Source: Brenneria izbisi
Lineage (GTDB): Bacteria; Pseudomonadota; Gammaproteobacteria; Enterobacterales; Enterobacteriaceae
Assembly (NCBI RefSeq): GCF_025840185.1
Contig: NZ_JAMPJU010000012.1
Coordinates: 1-64,000 of the forward strand
Direction of reading: 5' to 3'
Length of the DNA: 64,000 nucleotides
Part shown: positions 51,674 to 60,365 of the stretch, one piece after another
How the letters are laid out: every line of letters begins with the position of its first letter
Position numbering within the stretch: the stretch's first letter is position 1
Position numbers and translations under genes: made by a program
Notes under the pieces: model-generated
Database searches by the model: none
What the model was told of the DNA's origin: nothing
Seen by the model: only the letters and a program-made list of their open reading frames with translations

Positions 51674-52243
51674 ATGAGCACGATTAAACTGTTAGGTATT
51701 GCAGGCAGCCTGCGCAAAGCCTCCACCAACCGTGGGCTGCTGCGCGCAGCCCAATCGGTGCTGCCGCCGGGCGTGTCGCTGGAAATCGCCGAGCTCCTGG
51801 ATGTGCCGTTTTACAATGCCGACCTTACCGACATACCTGAATCGGTACAACGTATTGCTCGTCAGGCGCAAGATGCCGATGGCTTCGTCTTCGCCAGTAC
51901 GGAGTACAACTACTCCATGGCACCGGCTCTGAAGAACATTCTTGACTGGTTTTCCCGTCTTCCTGATATCAATGTGCTGGACAACAAACCAGCCGCCCTG
52001 ATGGGAGCCGGCGGCGGAATGGGGACGTCCCGCGCGCAATATCACCTGCGTCAAACCTGTGTCTACTTGAACATTCATCCGCTCAACAAGCCGGAAGTGT
52101 TCTCGAATGCGTTTGCCGGCGGTTTTGATGAGCATGGTAATCTGCAAGACGAAAAAATCCTTGGCTTGATTACGGAACAAATGAAGACACTCGCTGACGT
52201 CATCGCACGGCAAAAGTCGTTCTTTATTGACGCACGTAATTGA
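51674..52243 (+). CDS. NADPH-dependent FMN reductase (ChrR/YieF-like)
   Basis: 189 residues with a flavodoxin-like fold. The FMN phosphate loop GIAGSLRKASTNRGLLRAA is at about 8-26, and STEYNYSMAPALKNILDW (75-95) is the flavin/dimer signature. Members reduce quinones, chromate or azo dyes by two electrons, guarding against redox cycling. It is co-transcribed with the aldehyde dehydrogenase. A strong hairpin follows directly. The substrate cannot be told. Confidence 0.88.
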   Translation: MSTIKLLGIAGSLRKASTNRGLLRAAQSVLPPGVSLEIAELLDVPFYNADLTDIPESVQRIARQAQDADGFVFASTEYNYSMAPALKNILDWFSRLPDINVLDNKPAALMGAGGGMGTSRAQYHLRQTCVYLNIHPLNKPEVFSNAFAGGFDEHGNLQDEKILGLITEQMKTLADVIARQKSFFIDARN

Positions 52244-52248
52244 TTGCA

Positions 52249-52294
52249 AATACCGTCCGCCAGCGCTCGTTATGGCTGGAGGACGGTATTCTTT
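52249..52294. terminator. terminator after the dehydrogenase-reductase operon
   Basis: Nested inverted repeat: outer arms AATACCGTCC/GGACGGTATT and inner arms CCAGC/GCTGG, followed by TCTTT. It probably serves both directions, since the DUF3750 gene converges. Confidence 0.8.
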
Positions 52295-52356
52295 CGCTGT
52301 TACCCCCCGCCAATGCGACTCAAGTCAGCGGACATCAGTTTGTCAGTACGAGATGA

Positions 52357-53172
52357 TCAGCTTTCATTCTTTTCTGTCTTCTCTTGCGCATTATTGTCAT
52401 AACCGAGTCGGCCAATAAACGGCAAGCGCAACGCCGGAGGATTGACATCCACCCCCAGATTGACGCCCAGAATATTAGCCTCAATGCCTTCTTCCACGCC
52501 CACGGTCATGCCGAGCACCCCTAACAGCGATATCTGTAGCCCCAGGCCAGACGGCGGTAAACCAATCGGACGCGTTAACGGTCGGTAATCTTTACCGATG
52601 GCGTTGGCGGGCAAGTCCAGCTTCAATTGCGGTACTTCTCTGCCGATATGCGCGATAAAGGTATTGCTATTCGGCCCCGGCCAGGCCCGATAGGTTCGCG
52701 GCCAGGGATAACTTTTAATCGCGGCTTCGATTTGCGGGATCATGGCTTGCGCCTGCGCGCCGCGATGTTCCGCCAGAAGCTTTGGCGCCGCGCCGTACCA
52801 GAATCCATCAGGAAGCGAGCGATTAAGACGCACCACGTCATCGCTGCCCCAACGGACCACCTCGTAACGGCGATATTGCGTTTCCCCGGCGTTCTTGAAA
52901 ATAATCCACGGATGAACCGCGACCAGACCGCGCCAGCCGTAGGTTGGCGCGGCATAAACCTGAACGATGGCGATACTGCGCGACCGCACCGGATCCGGCG
53001 CGATCCCGGCTGAATCGCGCCGTGACGACGACCAGCCCTGACCACTAAATGTCTCTCCATTACGGGTTGAATGCGCCCAACTCTGCCAGAACGACAAAAG
53101 CAACACACAGAGAAAACCAAGACTCAGCATTTTGAAGTACGTCATAGGCCAACTAATCCACTGAAAGGACAT
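52357..53172 (-). CDS. DUF3750 domain-containing protein
   Basis: 271 residues. A hydrophobic stretch at about 11-32 (YFKMLSLGFLCVLLLSFW) is a signal or membrane anchor, placing the rest in the periplasm. The body (VQVYAAPTYGWRGLVAVHPWIIFK, RYEVVRWGSDDVVRLN, YRAWPGPNSNTFIAHIGREVP) matches DUF3750 proteins, whose function is unknown. The conserved His/Trp/Arg/Asn residues hint at a hydrolase, which is speculation. No clear ribosome site marks the start; ATG 53145 is an alternative. Confidence 0.85.
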   Translation of the reverse strand: MSFQWISWPMTYFKMLSLGFLCVLLLSFWQSWAHSTRNGETFSGQGWSSSRRDSAGIAPDPVRSRSIAIVQVYAAPTYGWRGLVAVHPWIIFKNAGETQYRRYEVVRWGSDDVVRLNRSLPDGFWYGAAPKLLAEHRGAQAQAMIPQIEAAIKSYPWPRTYRAWPGPNSNTFIAHIGREVPQLKLDLPANAIGKDYRPLTRPIGLPPSGLGLQISLLGVLGMTVGVEEGIEANILGVNLGVDVNPPALRLPFIGRLGYDNNAQEKTEKNES

Positions 53173-53322
53173 TTAAAATGAACATTCACGACATCAAATG
53201 CGCTGATCAACCGTCGCCGCAAGAAAAATCGGGCTGTCATGCACACAGGCTTGCATGTCGAAAATGGAATGCGTTATCATCCGCATCGGCTATCTACTTT
53301 TACATCTTTTTGATTTTTCGTT

Positions 53323-53338
53323 CACTGAATATTCAGTG
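53323..53338. promoter_or_regulatory. 16-base perfect palindrome upstream of the LepA paralog
   Basis: CACTGAATATTCAGTG is a perfect dyad 71 bases before ATG 53409, in the divergent region shared with the DUF3750 gene. It has the size and symmetry of a dimeric-repressor operator; the regulator is unknown. Confidence 0.45.
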
Positions 53339-53408
53339 TGATTTCTCTTGTCCGCTCGATTGCCAGCGCTGGTTGATAAGCGGAACAGTGATGTAAAAGG
53401 CCATTTCC

Positions 53409-55208
53409 ATGTCATTTTCCTCCCTTCGTAATTTTTGCATTATCGCCCATATCGACCACGGCAAATCCACGCTTGCCGATCGTTTTATTGAGCTAACCTC
53501 TACCGTGGCCCAGCGAAACATGCGGGAACTGCTGCTCGACTCAATGGATATTGAGCGTGAACGCGGTATCACCATCAAGCTGCAAACGGTACGCATGCGC
53601 TATCAGAGCGATGAGGGCCGCCAGTATCAATTCAATCTGGTGGATACGCCGGGACACGTTGATTTTTCCGCGGAAGTTTCACGCAGCCTGGCCGCCTGCG
53701 AAGGCGCGATACTGCTGATTGACGCCACGCAAGGCGTTCAAGCCCAGACCATTGCCAATCTCAATCTGGCGCGACAACATGGGCTGACCATACTGCCGGT
53801 CCTGAACAAAATTGATAGTCCGCAAGCCGATATCGATAACGTGATGCAGCAACTGGCTGACATTCCCGCACTGGATATCAGCACGGTATTGCCGGTATCG
53901 GCAAAAACCGGAGAAGGCGTAGCCGCCGTGCTCGCGTTTGTCGCCCGGCATTTCCCCTCCCCGCGCGGCGAATCGCACGCCCCGCTCAGGGCGTTGGTAT
54001 TTGACTCCCATTACGATCCTTATCACGGCGCCATCATGCATGTGCGTATTGTGGACGGCAGCATCAACATCGGCGATGCCCTCTGTTTCATGTCATCCGG
54101 TTTTCGCTTTGAGGTCACTGAAACCGGGGCTTTCCTGCCTGAGCGTCAGCCGTGTAAAAAACTGGATACGGGCGAAGTGGGCTATATCGCCGCCGGGATT
54201 AAAGATGCGGGAGCGATCCGGGTTGGCGATACCCTGACGCTGGCGGCAAATCCCGCAACCGAAGCGGTTTCCCGCTATCAGGAGATGAAACCGATGGTGT
54301 TTTCCGGCCTCTATCCTGATGCCGATGATGATCTGAAAGGATTGCGCAACGCCATGGATAAACTGTCGCTTAATGATGCGGCGCTGCATATTGAACCGGA
54401 AGTCTCCGCATCGCTGGGCGCGGGCTTCCGCTGTGGTTTTCTGGGTATGCTGCACATGGATATTGTCCGCGAGCGCCTGAAACGAGAATACGGCATCTCT
54501 GTGATTGCCACCGCGCCGAGCGTTGAATATCGCGTCTGGTTACATAACGGTCAATGCCTGAGCGTCGATAATCCAGCTCATTTTCCGGGTGAAGACGTGC
54601 TGAATTACGTCGAAGAGCCTTATGTCGTCGGCACCATTCACACGCCGGATACTTATGTGGGCGCAATGATGGAGTTTTGTGCCTCCCGGCGCGGCGAGTT
54701 TGTGGATATGCATTATCTGGACGGCGGCGCCGTGCGTTTGACCTGGGAGATCCCGCTTAATGAGATGGTTTTCGGCTTTTTTGATACGCTGAAATCCCTC
54801 ACCCAGGGCTACGCCACGCTTGATTACGAATTTTCAGGCTATCGCCGCTCCGATCTGGTGCGCTGCGATATTTATCTCGATAACCAACTGGTGGACGCCT
54901 TTTCTTTTATTATCGCCCGACAAAAAGCCTGGGCGCGGGCGTCCGAAATCGTGAAAACGCTTAAGTACGTCATCCCACGCAAGCTGTATCCGGTGCCGGT
55001 ACAGGCAAAAGTGGAAAACCGCTTTATCGCGCGGGAAGATATTCCGCCGTTGCGGAAAACCGCGCTGGCGCAAGGATTTCAGGGCAGCGTATCGCAGAAA
55101 AAACGTCTCATCCGTAAGCAACGCGAAAATAAGAAACACAATATCGGATTTTCAAAACGGGAAATCCCTCGTGAGGCGTTCATGGCGATTTTAGCGATTG
55201 ACGGGTGA
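53409..55208 (+). CDS. LepA/EF-4-like translational GTPase, divergent paralog
   Basis: 599 residues, the LepA length. GTPase motifs are intact: AHIDHGKST (G1), RERGITI (G2), VDTPGHVDF (G3), NKID (G4) and SAK (G5). EF-G-like domains II and III follow, then the LepA-specific C-terminus (FSGYRRSDLVRCDIYL, SVSQKKRLIRKQRENKK). Family knowledge: EF-4 acts on the ribosome in initiation or back-translocation. It differs from E. coli LepA through much of its length (for example LTSTVAQRNMRELLLDSMD instead of ICGGLSDREMEAQVLDSMD) and lacks the lepB-rnc neighbours. I infer a second paralog beside the housekeeping lepA. Confidence 0.88.
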   Translation: MSFSSLRNFCIIAHIDHGKSTLADRFIELTSTVAQRNMRELLLDSMDIERERGITIKLQTVRMRYQSDEGRQYQFNLVDTPGHVDFSAEVSRSLAACEGAILLIDATQGVQAQTIANLNLARQHGLTILPVLNKIDSPQADIDNVMQQLADIPALDISTVLPVSAKTGEGVAAVLAFVARHFPSPRGESHAPLRALVFDSHYDPYHGAIMHVRIVDGSINIGDALCFMSSGFRFEVTETGAFLPERQPCKKLDTGEVGYIAAGIKDAGAIRVGDTLTLAANPATEAVSRYQEMKPMVFSGLYPDADDDLKGLRNAMDKLSLNDAALHIEPEVSASLGAGFRCGFLGMLHMDIVRERLKREYGISVIATAPSVEYRVWLHNGQCLSVDNPAHFPGEDVLNYVEEPYVVGTIHTPDTYVGAMMEFCASRRGEFVDMHYLDGGAVRLTWEIPLNEMVFGFFDTLKSLTQGYATLDYEFSGYRRSDLVRCDIYLDNQLVDAFSFIIARQKAWARASEIVKTLKYVIPRKLYPVPVQAKVENRFIAREDIPPLRKTALAQGFQGSVSQKKRLIRKQRENKKHNIGFSKREIPREAFMAILAIDG

Positions 55209-55294
55209 TTATTTATCGTACACTTGCACCTGGAATTATCATGGGTATATTTAAAGCAATTTTCAGTCAATATCGATCGATAAAAGAGGGATTT

Positions 55295-55867
55295 ATGATT
55301 AAGGGTGATAACCGTTTATCTCGTTATTTTCAGTATTTAATTAAACCTCATATTTTATGCTGGGCTGTCTTTTCTTTTTGGGCATTAACCGCCCAGGCCG
55401 GCGAAAACGAGAAAATAACGCAACTGATTGATCAGCGTTTGGATTATATGAAAGATGTCGCTGGGTATAAGGCTGAAAATCATTTACCCGTAGAGGATCT
55501 GCCCCAGGAGCGTAAGGTGATTGAAAAATCATTGGCTGAGGCAGAATCTTTGGGTCTGGAAGGGGAATCCGTCAAGAACTTTATGATTGCACAAATCAGC
55601 GTGGCCAAAGCCATTCAATATCGCTATCGCGCCGACTGGCTATCCGTGCCGGAGCAACACTGGAAACCGCGCGATTTGGCGGATATCCGGCAACAAATTA
55701 GCGCGCTGAGTGACGCCACTATCCGGCAAATCGCCGATGAGCTAAAAAACAAACGCGGCGTTAAGGTCGATTACTGTTCATCTATCCAGACAATACAACG
55801 ACATAACCTGAAAACGTCCGATAAAGAAATGCTTTGTTTGGCATTAAATCAGATCAAACTGAAGTAG
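55295..55867 (+). CDS. aroQ: periplasmic chorismate mutase, gamma (AroQ) subclass
   Basis: 190 residues from ATG 55295 (GAGGG four bases upstream). The frame is open from 55205, overlapping the GTPase stop, but the earlier starts would bury the signal peptide. Residues about 17-36 (PHILCWAVFSFWALTAQA) form a Sec signal with AQA cleavage. The mature part begins with LIDQRLDYMKDVAGYKAEN and PQERKVIEKSLAEAE, the chorismate mutase active helix. A C-terminal Cys pair (VDYCSS, EMLCLAL) fits the disulfide of secreted members. It turns chorismate into prephenate outside the cytosol; its physiological role is unknown, with host phenolic metabolism proposed for some pathogens. Confidence 0.9.
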   Translation: MIKGDNRLSRYFQYLIKPHILCWAVFSFWALTAQAGENEKITQLIDQRLDYMKDVAGYKAENHLPVEDLPQERKVIEKSLAEAESLGLEGESVKNFMIAQISVAKAIQYRYRADWLSVPEQHWKPRDLADIRQQISALSDATIRQIADELKNKRGVKVDYCSSIQTIQRHNLKTSDKEMLCLALNQIKLK

Positions 55868-55991
55868 TGTAGACAGCAGAGACTGCCCTCCCGCCGCGTA
55901 TCGGCATTTGCCATCATAAACCGGAAACCGGGCGTTTACGTCCGGTAAGACGCCGGAATCCGAAAATTTCATATTGCATACTGGTATTCAA

Positions 55992-56888
55992 CTACGTTGG
56001 CATTGTTCTGCGCAGTTGGGCGGCGTGCCTGGCGGGAGGCATGCCAAAAATACGGGCATAATCCCGGCTGAACTGAGATGGGCTTGCATAACCGACACGG
56101 AAACCGGCACTGGCGGCATCCAGTGCATCACTTATCATCAGACGTTGAGCTTCCAACATACGTAACCGTGTGCGAAATTCAAGCGGACTCATCAAGGTAA
56201 CGGCTTTGAAATGAGCATGAAAGGTGGAGCGACTCATACCCGCAATTTCTGCCGCCTGTTCGACAGGACAGGTTTCACGAAAATGGGTTTTGATCCAGAC
56301 AATGGCACGAGAAATATGGTTCAACCGGCTATCAGCCAGAACCATATGCCGGATAGTGTTACCGCCGTCACCGGTCAGAAGGCGGTAAAGGATCTCTTGT
56401 AACACCAGCGGAGCAAGCGCGCCAATATCTTCTGGCGTATCCAGCAAGCTCGCCAGACGTACAGCGGCATTCAAGAGTTCAGGGGTGGTGCGATTAAGCG
56501 TTAAACCCAAAGGAAAATCATGCGCTTTTTGCAATGGCATTGGATAACGGATCGCAAGTTCGCCCAGTTCCGCCATATTAAGCGAGATTTGCAGACATAA
56601 GTATGGCCGTTCCGCGCTTGCTTCGATAACCGACCCCATAACCGGTAGATCGACAGAGGCCATCATGTAAGTGGCGGGATCATAGACAAAAGCAGTGGTG
56701 CCGAGCATAGCCTGTTTTCGTCCCTGAGCGATGAGACAAAGCGTCGGCTCGTAGATAACAGGTATCGGCATCGTCGGCACTGAAGAGCGCAACAACTTTA
56801 CGCCAGGTAATGGGCACGAATTTACACCGTCATCAGCCGCATGGCGTCCAATAATCTCCGCCAGTCTATCAAGTTGAGTCATCCTCAA
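55992..56888 (-). CDS. AraC-family transcriptional regulator
   Basis: 298 residues: an N-terminal AraC_N-type sensor domain about 20-180 (PTLCLIAQGRKQAMLGTTAFVYDPATYMMASVDLPV) and two helix-turn-helices about 200-295 (PVEQAAEIAGMSRSTFHAHFKAVT, then GFRVGYASPSQFSRDYARIFG). It is divergent from an aldo/keto reductase operon, an arrangement common for this subfamily, so it probably activates that operon. The inducer is unknown. The first ATG (56888) is used; the second Met is two codons later. Confidence 0.93.
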   Translation of the reverse strand: MRMTQLDRLAEIIGRHAADDGVNSCPLPGVKLLRSSVPTMPIPVIYEPTLCLIAQGRKQAMLGTTAFVYDPATYMMASVDLPVMGSVIEASAERPYLCLQISLNMAELGELAIRYPMPLQKAHDFPLGLTLNRTTPELLNAAVRLASLLDTPEDIGALAPLVLQEILYRLLTGDGGNTIRHMVLADSRLNHISRAIVWIKTHFRETCPVEQAAEIAGMSRSTFHAHFKAVTLMSPLEFRTRLRMLEAQRLMISDALDAASAGFRVGYASPSQFSRDYARIFGMPPARHAAQLRRTMPT

Positions 56889-57043
56889 ATCACCTTATAC
56901 AAATAAAACAGCACGGCTGGTATTCGCATAATCGTGCAAGCATTGCGGACAAACCGTCTACCCTTCACTAACACAATCTCGCTTAAATAGATAACGAGTA
57001 AATCAAACAGCGACGTATTTACTTTCTATGGAGACGCCTATAC

Positions 57044-58129
57044 ATGTCAATGAATACAACACTCGATCAATATCGCTTGCTCGGACGATCCGGTTTGCGG
57101 GTATCGCCACTGGCTCTCGGCACGATGACGTTCGGCTGCGACTGGGGATGGGGCTCGGATGAAACCGAGGCAAAACGAATATTCGACTTATATGTCGATT
57201 ATGGCGGCAATTTTATCGATACCTCAGTCAATTATACCAATGGTGCATCCGAAACCATTCTGGGCAGGCTGGTAAAAGAAAAACGCGACCGAATTGTGCT
57301 CGCCACGAAATTTACGATGGCGCGAACCCCCGGCGATCCAAACTCCGGCGGCAATCATCGCATGAATCTGGTGCGCTCGCTGGAAACCAGCCTGCGGCAA
57401 CTTGATACCGACCGGATCGAACTGCTCTATGTGCATGCGTGGGACTTCACGACGCGCCCTGAGGAAGTGATGCGCGCATTGGATGACCTTGTGCGCACAG
57501 GAAAGATCCTCTATGTCGGCATCTGCAACACGCCAGCCTGGTTGATCGCCCAAATGCAGACGATTGCCGATCTGCGCGGTTGGTCGCCGTTCGTCGCTTT
57601 GCAGATCGAATACAGCCTGATCGAACGCACGGTGGAACACGAACTCATCCCGATGGCGCAAGCGATGGGTCTCGGCGTCTTGCCGTGGTCGCCGTTGGCC
57701 GGGGGGCTCCTCACCGGGAAGTACCATCGTGCCGATCTGACGCAGGAAAGCGAGGCCCAGATTTCCGATAACCGCAAGAGAGTCATCGCCTCATCCGGGC
57801 ATCTGAGTGAGCGGGCGTTCGCCATCGCCGACGTTGTCGGTGAAATCGCCGATGAGGTCGGCGCCACCCGCTCGCAGGTCGCTCTGGCATGGACGCTGCT
57901 GAATCCCGCGGTGGTCTCGCCGATAATAGGCGCGCGGACACTGGCGCAGGCCGAGGATAATTTCGGCGCTCCCGGCGTTTCCCTGACCGCCGCGCAGCGA
58001 CAACGACTCGATTTGGCGAGCACGCCCGAACCGATCTTTCCGGCTCGCTTTATGGACCGTCCTATGGCGCGGCATATCATGTTCGGCGGCGGCAATCGCA
58101 CTTCTTTGTTGCGGGACGTTGCGCCATGA
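57044..58129 (+). CDS. aldo/keto reductase
   Basis: 361 residues, an AKR barrel with N-terminal YRLLGRSGLRVSPLALGTMTFG, catalytic Asp/Tyr in NFIDTSVNYTNGASE, Lys in LATKFTM, and His in YVHAWD. The C-terminal cofactor site is PIIGARTLAQAEDNF. It resembles oxidoreductases induced with AraC_N-type regulators. The last 40 residues (GGGNRTSLLRDVAP) are longer than in typical members. It overlaps the next gene by four bases (ATGA). Its substrate is unknown. Confidence 0.9.
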   Translation: MSMNTTLDQYRLLGRSGLRVSPLALGTMTFGCDWGWGSDETEAKRIFDLYVDYGGNFIDTSVNYTNGASETILGRLVKEKRDRIVLATKFTMARTPGDPNSGGNHRMNLVRSLETSLRQLDTDRIELLYVHAWDFTTRPEEVMRALDDLVRTGKILYVGICNTPAWLIAQMQTIADLRGWSPFVALQIEYSLIERTVEHELIPMAQAMGLGVLPWSPLAGGLLTGKYHRADLTQESEAQISDNRKRVIASSGHLSERAFAIADVVGEIADEVGATRSQVALAWTLLNPAVVSPIIGARTLAQAEDNFGAPGVSLTAAQRQRLDLASTPEPIFPARFMDRPMARHIMFGGGNRTSLLRDVAP

Positions 58130-58515
58130 CAGTGCTCAGGATGACAGCACTTGCCCTTCTGACGCTGGTTTGCGCAACCAGCAGCGCCCTGCCAGCGGAC
58201 AGATTTCCCCTGGACGATATCTCGCGCGGGTTGCGAAATGTCATGCTCCTTGCCCATCAAACGGAGAAGAAGATGCAGCACCACCCCTATATCGGCATGT
58301 GGATCACGGCGGATGGACACATCCGTCAGGCGTTTTTACCCAACGGGCGTTACGACGAAGCGCGGGGCAACCGCCAAAGCGCTTATCAAGGCCGTTACGA
58401 AATAACAGGTAATCGCATTGACTATTGGGACGATAGTGGCTTTAGCGCCGATGGCGTCTTTGTAAATCATGATGAGTTGCACCACGGCGGCATGGTTTTC
58501 TATCGAAAAAAATAA
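58126..58515 (+). CDS. Atu4866-domain secreted protein
   Basis: 129 residues. Residues 1-24 form a Sec signal (MTALALLTLVCATSSALPA, cleavage near LPADR). The mature part, HPYIGMWITADGHIRQAFLPNGRYDEARG followed by SAYQGRYEITGNRIDYWDDSGFSADG and DELHHGGMVFYR, matches the Atu4866 domain, a small calycin-like beta barrel. Function is unknown. It is translationally coupled to the aldo/keto reductase and often found next to such oxidoreductases, which suggests binding of a shared small molecule. A terminator follows. Confidence 0.85.
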   Translation: MTVLRMTALALLTLVCATSSALPADRFPLDDISRGLRNVMLLAHQTEKKMQHHPYIGMWITADGHIRQAFLPNGRYDEARGNRQSAYQGRYEITGNRIDYWDDSGFSADGVFVNHDELHHGGMVFYRKK

Positions 58516-58569
58516 GGTCGGCCCCGCGATACCGGCACGATCAATAGCCTGAGAAATGTGCATAAAAAT

Positions 58570-58598
58570 CCGGGGATGTTTTTATTCCCGGTTTTTAT
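58570..58598 (+). terminator. rho-independent terminator after the Atu4866 gene
   Basis: Stem CCGGGGA/TTCCCGG, a 7-bp pairing with one G-T pair, with a T-rich loop and a trailing TTTTTATTT. Confidence 0.85.
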
Positions 58599-58626
58599 TT
58601 GCCCGACAGCATCCAATAAAGACGCA

Positions 58627-58650
58627 AAAAAACCCGCATTTACGCGGGCT
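58627..58650 (-). terminator. rho-independent terminator after guaA
   Basis: On the minus strand GCCCGCG/TGCGGG arms are followed by seven T residues, 47 bases beyond the guaA stop. Confidence 0.85.
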
Positions 58651-58696
58651 TAGTCTTATTTGCCACCATCAGGCAGGTGTGTTTCCAGATGAGGGA

Positions 58697-60274
58697 TCAT
58701 TCCCACTCAATCGTCGCCGGCGGCTTACCGGACACGTCGTAAACCACGCGCGAGATACCGTCCACTTCGTTGATAATGCGATTCGATACGCGGCCAAGGA
58801 ATTCATACGGCAGGTGCGCCCAGTGCGCGGTCATAAAGTCGATGGTTTCAACGGCGCGCAGTGCGACGACCCAATCATATTTACGGCCATCGCCCATTAC
58901 GCCAACGGAACGAACCGGCAGGAAGACGGTGAAAGCCTGGCTGACTTTGTTGTACAGATCGGCTTTGTGCAGTTCTTCAATGAAGATCGCATCGGCACGA
59001 CGCAGCAGGTCGCAATACTCTTTCTTCACTTCGCCCAACACACGCACGCCCAGTCCCGGTCCAGGGAAGGGATGGCGGTACAGCATGTTGTACGGCAGAC
59101 CCAGTTCCAGACCGATCTTGCGGACTTCATCCTTGAACAATTCTTTCAGCGGTTCAACCAGACCCAGCTTCATCTCTTTCGGCAATCCGCCGACATTGTG
59201 GTGAGATTTGATGACGTGCGCCTTGCCTGTTGCGGAAGCGGCGGATTCGATAACGTCAGGGTAAATGGTGCCTTGCGCCAGCCATTTCACTTCAGACTGC
59301 TTGCTGGCTTCTTCGTCGAAGACTTCAACAAACACCCGCCCGATGATTTTACGTTTCGCTTCCGGTTCGTCCACGCCCGCCAGCGCGTTCAGGAAGCGCG
59401 CTTCCGCCGGGACATGAACAATGTTCAGGCCGAAGTGGTCGCCAAACATTTCCAGCACCTGATCCGCTTCGTTCAAACGCAGCAAGCCGTTATCCACGAA
59501 TACGCAGGTCAAGCGTTCGCCAATCGCGCGGTGCAACAGCATCGCCGTTACGGAGGAATCCACACCGCCGGACAAACCGAGGATCACCTGATCGTCACCG
59601 ACCTGCTGACGAATACGCGCTACCGCATCATCAATAATTTTGGCTGGCGTCCACAGCGCTTCGCACTCACAGATATCACGTACAAAACGCTCCAACATGC
59701 GTTGTCCCTGACGAGTGTGGGTGACTTCCGGGTGAAACTGCACGCCGTAAAAACGTTTTTCTTCGTTTGCCATGATCGCGAACGGGCAAGTATCCGTGCT
59801 GGCGACGGTCACAAACCCCTCAGGGATGGCGGTGACTTTATCGCCGTGGCTCATCCATACATCCAGCAGCGGCGCGCCTGCGGCGCTCAACGCATCCTGA
59901 ATATCACGAACCAGCGCGCTGTCCGTTTTCACCTCCACCTGCGCATAGCCGAACTCGCGTTCGCTGGAGCCTTCCACATGACCACCCAGTTGCATCGCCA
60001 TAGTCTGCATACCGTAGCAAACGCCTAAAACCGGTACGCCAGCCTGGAATACGTATTCCGGCGCGCGTGGGCTATCAAATTCAGTGGTACTTTCCGGGCC
60101 GCCGGAAAGGATAATCCCGTTAGGATTGAATTCACGGATCTGCGCTTCAGTGACGTCCCATGCCCAAAGTTCACAATAAACGCCCAATTCACGAACGCGT
60201 CGTGCTACTAACTGCGTATATTGCGAGCCGAAATCCAGAATGAGAATGCGGTGTTGATGAATGTTTTCTGTCAT
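58697..60274 (-). CDS. guaA: GMP synthase (glutamine-hydrolysing) GuaA
   Basis: 525 residues, equal to E. coli GuaA. The N-terminal class I glutamine amidotransferase domain covers 1-205, with Cys86 in [15 protein letters not shown] and the [11 protein letters not shown] His/Glu. The ATP pyrophosphatase domain, about 210-405, has the P-loop LSGGVDSSV; the C-terminal dimer domain ends PPATIEWE. It makes GMP from XMP, ATP and glutamine. It is the second gene of guaBA, 91 bases after guaB; a perfect hairpin lies in the gap. Confidence 0.98.
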   Translation of the reverse strand: MTENIHQHRILILDFGSQYTQLVARRVRELGVYCELWAWDVTEAQIREFNPNGIILSGGPESTTEFDSPRAPEYVFQAGVPVLGVCYGMQTMAMQLGGHVEGSSEREFGYAQVEVKTDSALVRDIQDALSAAGAPLLDVWMSHGDKVTAIPEGFVTVASTDTCPFAIMANEEKRFYGVQFHPEVTHTRQGQRMLERFVRDICECEALWTPAKIIDDAVARIRQQVGDDQVILGLSGGVDSSVTAMLLHRAIGERLTCVFVDNGLLRLNEADQVLEMFGDHFGLNIVHVPAEARFLNALAGVDEPEAKRKIIGRVFVEVFDEEASKQSEVKWLAQGTIYPDVIESAASATGKAHVIKSHHNVGGLPKEMKLGLVEPLKELFKDEVRKIGLELGLPYNMLYRHPFPGPGLGVRVLGEVKKEYCDLLRRADAIFIEELHKADLYNKVSQAFTVFLPVRSVGVMGDGRKYDWVVALRAVETIDFMTAHWAHLPYEFLGRVSNRIINEVDGISRVVYDVSGKPPATIEWE

Positions 60275-60311
60275 GAGAGGCGTATTCCAAAATACGAAAA
60301 AGCAAAAGTGA

Positions 60312-60339
60312 TTAAACCCGGCAATGTTACCGGGTTTAA
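60312..60339 (-). other. intercistronic hairpin between guaB and guaA
   Basis: Perfect 10-bp inverted repeat TTAAACCCGG/CCGGGTTTAA with an 8-base loop. No T run follows on the minus strand. It may be a partial terminator or an RNA-stability element lowering guaA relative to guaB. Confidence 0.6.
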
Positions 60340-60365
60340 CGGGTTAAATCAGCCTGCAAATCACC

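Noticed and set aside
58556-60028. 490-codon open frame on the plus strand opposite guaA
   Set aside because: It is an antisense shadow of guaA with no family similarity, no domain and His/Arg-rich low-quality composition; guaA accounts for the sequence.
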